Below, piece by piece: positions 1 through 5,208 of a stretch of DNA of 5,208 nucleotides. A model generated the notes under the pieces. The model saw only the letters and a list, made by a program, of their open reading frames with translations. It made no database searches and was not told where the DNA came from. The stretch lies in contig CAZYMF010000293.1 of the NCBI GenBank assembly GCA_964648215.1, positions 1 to 5,208 of the forward strand, in the 5' to 3' direction. Source of the stretch: CAZYMF01 sp964648215. Lineage in GTDB: Bacteria > Desulfobacterota > Binatia > HRBIN30 > JACQVA1. The position numbers and the translations under genes were made by a program. Within the stretch, counting starts at the first letter, position 1; each line of letters starts with the position of its first letter.

Positions 1-668
1 AGCTGACCGAGTACTTCACCGAGCTGACGCAGACGGAGTCGCGCTGGTACATGCGCGGCAACCTGTTCGCCAACACGCCCGACATCCTGCACGAGTACCT
101 GCAGGTCGGCGGGCGCCCCGCCTTCGAGGCTCGCCTGGTGCTGGCCGCCACGCTCGGCGCCAACTACGGCATCTACGGTCCGCCGTTCGAGCTGTGCGTC
201 GGCGACGCCCTGCCGGGCACCGAGGAGTATCTCGACTCCGAGAAGTACCAGCTCCGCCACTGGGACATCGACCGTCCCGACAGCCTGCGGGCGTTCATCG
301 CCCGGGTGAACGAGATCCGCCGCGAGAACCCGGCGCTCGCCCACGACGAGAACCTGCGCTTCTACCCGGTCGACAACGAGCAGCTCATTTTCTACGGCAA
401 GGCGACCCCGGATCTCGGCAACATCCTGCTGGTGGTGGTCAATCTCGATCCGCACCACCCGCAGAGCGGCTGGGTGGAGGTGCCGCTGGAGGAGCTCGGG
501 CTCGACGACCGGCAGCCCTATCAAGTGCACGATCTCCTGGGCGACGCGCGCTACCTCTGGCACGGATCGCGCAACTTCGTCGCCGTCGATCCCCGGGGGG
601 CGCCGGCTCACATCTTTCGACTGCGCCGGCGAATCCGCACCGAGCGGGACTTCGACTATTTCCTGTGA
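1..668 (+). CDS. glgE: Alpha-1,4-glucan:maltose-1-phosphate maltosyltransferase GlgE, C-terminal part (5' partial)
   Basis: GlgE is a GH13 subfamily 3 enzyme that transfers maltosyl units from alpha-maltose 1-phosphate to the non-reducing ends of alpha-1,4-glucans in the cytoplasm, releasing phosphate. The frame is open from base 3 to the TGA at 666-668, giving 221 visible residues; bases 1-2 finish an earlier codon. By family knowledge, about two thirds of the protein lies to the left, including the catalytic nucleophile and acid/base. Visible GlgE hallmarks are NTPDI at visible residues 24-28, whose Asp (bases 81-83) matches the transition-state-stabilising Asp; the GGRPAFE segment just after it; and EEYLDSEKYQLR (bases about 222-260), a GlgE signature near the donor site. 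The rest is the C-terminal beta-sandwich, with LLVVVNLDPHH and the usual ending RTERDFDYFL. The end looks intact. It lies 7 bases before treS/mak, which supplies its substrate. The ATG at 51 is internal, not the start. Confidence 0.95.
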   Translation, partial: LTEYFTELTQTESRWYMRGNLFANTPDILHEYLQVGGRPAFEARLVLAATLGANYGIYGPPFELCVGDALPGTEEYLDSEKYQLRHWDIDRPDSLRAFIARVNEIRRENPALAHDENLRFYPVDNEQLIFYGKATPDLGNILLVVVNLDPHHPQSGWVEVPLEELGLDDRQPYQVHDLLGDARYLWHGSRNFVAVDPRGAPAHIFRLRRRIRTERDFDYFL

Positions 669-675
669 CGGAACA

Positions 676-681
<6 letters not shown>
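669..681 (+). promoter_or_regulatory. glgE/treS-mak junction with weak ribosome site and tandem ATG
   Basis: Only seven bases separate the glgE stop (666-668) from the first ATG (676-678), and a second in-frame ATG follows at once (679-681). The only Shine-Dalgarno-like bases are GGA(A) at 670-673. They sit 2 bases from the first ATG and 5 bases from the second, so the second start has the better spacing. With so short a gap and so weak a site, translation of treS/mak probably depends on ribosomes that have just finished glgE. That coupling is inferred from spacing alone. Confidence 0.55.
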
Positions 682-4041
<3,360 letters not shown>

Positions 4042-4054
4042 CGGGGCGACTCGG

Positions 4055-4074
4055 GGCGGCCGCCGCGGCCGGCC
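4055..4074 (+). other. GC-only hairpin in the treS/mak–glgB gap
   Basis: Bases 4057-4062 (CGGCCG) can pair with 4066-4071 (CGGCCG) around a 3-base loop CCG. After one G-G mismatch, two more G-C pairs form (4054-4055 with 4073-4074). A competing fold uses the perfect 10-base palindrome at 4055-4064, which includes an 8-base NotI-type site. The stem begins about 13 bases after the treS/mak stop. No T-run follows, so it does not look like a standard intrinsic terminator. It could slow 3' decay of the upstream message or weakly attenuate transcription. In DNA this GC-rich, part of the symmetry may be chance. Confidence 0.4.
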
Positions 4075-4076
4075 GT

Positions 4077-4096
4077 GATCGGCACGGTGCCGAATC
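4077..4096 (+). other. Second hairpin, abutting the glgB ribosome binding site
   Basis: The stem 4079-4084 (TCGGCA) pairs with 4088-4093 (TGCCGA) around the loop CGG. Two further pairs, 4077-4078 with 4095-4096, form if A4094 is bulged out. The structure ends exactly where the purine-rich glgB Shine-Dalgarno region begins (4097). That placement could influence ribosome access to glgB or mark an RNA-processing point. No T-run follows, so termination is unlikely. The stem is visible in the sequence; the role is inference. Confidence 0.4.
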
Positions 4097-4103
4097 AGAG
4101 GAG
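4097..4103 (+). promoter_or_regulatory. Strong Shine-Dalgarno sequence of glgB
   Basis: AGAGGAG, with an AGGAG core at 4099-4103, lies 5 bases before the ATG at 4109. This is the only strong Shine-Dalgarno sequence before a gene start in the window. It fixes the glgB start and suggests that glgB is translated independently of the gene upstream, in contrast to treS/mak. Confidence 0.85.
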
Positions 4104-4108
4104 AGCAG

Positions 4109-5208
4109 ATGGGTGATCAGACCAACACGCAAGCCGTTCGCCACGACGTGACACTGCTGGGAGAACAGGATCTCCACCTGTTCAACGAAGGCACGCACTT
4201 GCGTCTGTTCGACAAGCTCGGTGCGCACTCGACCACGGCAGACGGCGTCGCCGGCACCTACTTCGCCGTGTGGGCGCCGAACGCCGAACGTGTTTGCGTG
4301 ATGGGCGAGTTCAACGACTGGAACAACGCCAGTCACCCGCTCGGTCCGCGCGACTCGTCCGGCATCTGGGAAGGCTTCGTTGCCGGTCTCTCGCAGGGGA
4401 GCCACTACAAGTATCACGTCGCCTCGCGCCACGGAGGCTACCGGGCGGACAAGGCCGACCCGTTCGCGTTTCACAACGAGGTGCCGCCGCGCACCGCCTC
4501 GACGGTGTGGCCGCTGGACTACGAGTGGAACGATCGCGACTGGATGGAGGGGCGCGCGCAGCGCAACGCGCTCGACGCCCCGACGGCCATCTACGAGCTG
4601 CACCTGGGCTCGTGGCGGCGGGTGGCGGAAGAGGGGAACCGTTCGCTGAGCTACCGCGAGATGGCGCCGCTGCTCGCCGATTATCTTCACTCCATGGGCT
4701 TCACGCACGTGGAGTTCCTGCCGCTCATGGAGCATCCGTTCTACGGCTCGTGGGGATACCAGACCACCGGCTACTTCGCGCCGACCAGCCGTTACGGCAC
4801 GCCGCAGGACCTCATGTACCTGATCGACTACCTGCACCAGCACGGCATCGGCGTCATTCTCGACTGGGTGCCGTCCCACTTCCCGACCGACGAGCACAGC
4901 ATCGGCTTCTTCGACGGCACGCATCTGTACGAGCACGGCGATCCGCGCCAGGGCTTCCACCCGGACTGGAACAGCTTCATCTTCAACTACGGCCGCAACG
5001 AGGTGCGCAGCTTTCTGCTCAGCAGCGCCATGCTCTGGCTCGACGTCTATCACGCCGACGGCCTGCGGGTGGACGCCGTGGCGTCGATGATCTACCTCGA
5101 CTACTCGCGCAAGGAAGGCGAGTGGATTCCCAACATCCACGGCGGCCGCGAGAACCTCGAGGCGCTCGACTTCCTGCGGCGCTTGAACGAGCAGGTCTAC
5201 AAGGAGGA
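4109..5208 (+). CDS. glgB: 1,4-alpha-glucan branching enzyme GlgB, N-terminal part (3' partial)
   Basis: GlgB (GH13 subfamily 9) cuts alpha-1,4-glucan and re-attaches the piece by an alpha-1,6 bond, here acting on chains built by GlgE. The frame is open from ATG 4109 to the right edge, 366 codons plus two bases. The start is firm: the Shine-Dalgarno core is 5 bases upstream, and an in-frame TGA at 4076-4078 with no start-like codon in between rules out extension. Residues about 48-135 are a CBM48-type domain (GTYFAVWAPNAERV, EFNDWN at 67-72). The barrel starts near 160 (IYELHLGSW), followed by EHPFYGSWGYQ (208-218), region I DWVPSHF (252-258) and region II GLRVDAVAS (318-326) with nucleophile D322, then YSRKEGEWIPN (332-342). 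The acid/base Glu, the stabilising Asp and the C-terminal domain lie past the edge. The extra N1 domain of E. coli GlgB is absent, making this a short-form enzyme. It lies 67 bases after treS/mak. Confidence 0.95.
   Translation, partial: MGDQTNTQAVRHDVTLLGEQDLHLFNEGTHLRLFDKLGAHSTTADGVAGTYFAVWAPNAERVCVMGEFNDWNNASHPLGPRDSSGIWEGFVAGLSQGSHYKYHVASRHGGYRADKADPFAFHNEVPPRTASTVWPLDYEWNDRDWMEGRAQRNALDAPTAIYELHLGSWRRVAEEGNRSLSYREMAPLLADYLHSMGFTHVEFLPLMEHPFYGSWGYQTTGYFAPTSRYGTPQDLMYLIDYLHQHGIGVILDWVPSHFPTDEHSIGFFDGTHLYEHGDPRQGFHPDWNSFIFNYGRNEVRSFLLSSAMLWLDVYHADGLRVDAVASMIYLDYSRKEGEWIPNIHGGRENLEALDFLRRLNEQVYKE

Noticed and set aside
51..53. ATG at 51 as the start of a short glgE-like gene
   Set aside because: The frame is open back to base 3 and the upstream residues (LTEYFTELTQ and following) match the inside of GlgE, so this Met is internal to a gene cut by the window edge.
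4042..4096. Intrinsic terminator between treS/mak and glgB
   Set aside because: Stable stems are present, but neither is followed by a run of T on the + strand, and glgB continues the same pathway. Read-through is more likely than termination.

Overview
The window carries a complete central gene and two partial flanking genes, all on the + strand. Together they form a textbook GlgE-pathway cluster in the order glgE – treS/mak (fused) – glgB. The DNA is strongly GC-rich with G/C-dominated third codon positions and long spurious antisense frames. It therefore comes from a GC-rich bacterium. The same gene order and TreS-maltokinase fusion are known from Pseudomonas and other proteobacteria, but the sequence alone does not fix the taxon.

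Layout: 1-668 is the C-terminal part of GlgE (maltose-1-phosphate maltosyltransferase), cut by the left edge. After a 7-base gap, 676-4041 encodes a 1121-residue protein that joins trehalose synthase (about residues 15-552) to maltokinase (about 575-1121). A 67-base gap (4042-4108) holds two GC-rich hairpins and a good Shine-Dalgarno sequence. From 4109 to the right edge runs the first 366 codons of GlgB (glycogen branching enzyme), still open at the window end. No gene-free stretch exceeds 70 bases. No promoter, tRNA, rRNA, mobile element or CRISPR array was seen.

How the genes work together: the TreS half interconverts trehalose and maltose. The maltokinase half uses ATP to make alpha-maltose 1-phosphate. 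GlgE transfers the maltosyl unit onto alpha-1,4-glucan chains, and GlgB adds alpha-1,6 branches. The window thus encodes the whole route from trehalose to branched glycogen-like glucan, probably as one transcription unit.

I found no undescribed system here. The observations worth a second look are modest: the hairpin pair before glgB, the tight glgE-treS junction with tandem ATG codons, a short-form GlgB without the extra N-terminal N1 domain, a substitution in the first TreS strand, and a cysteine cluster in the maltokinase N-terminal region.
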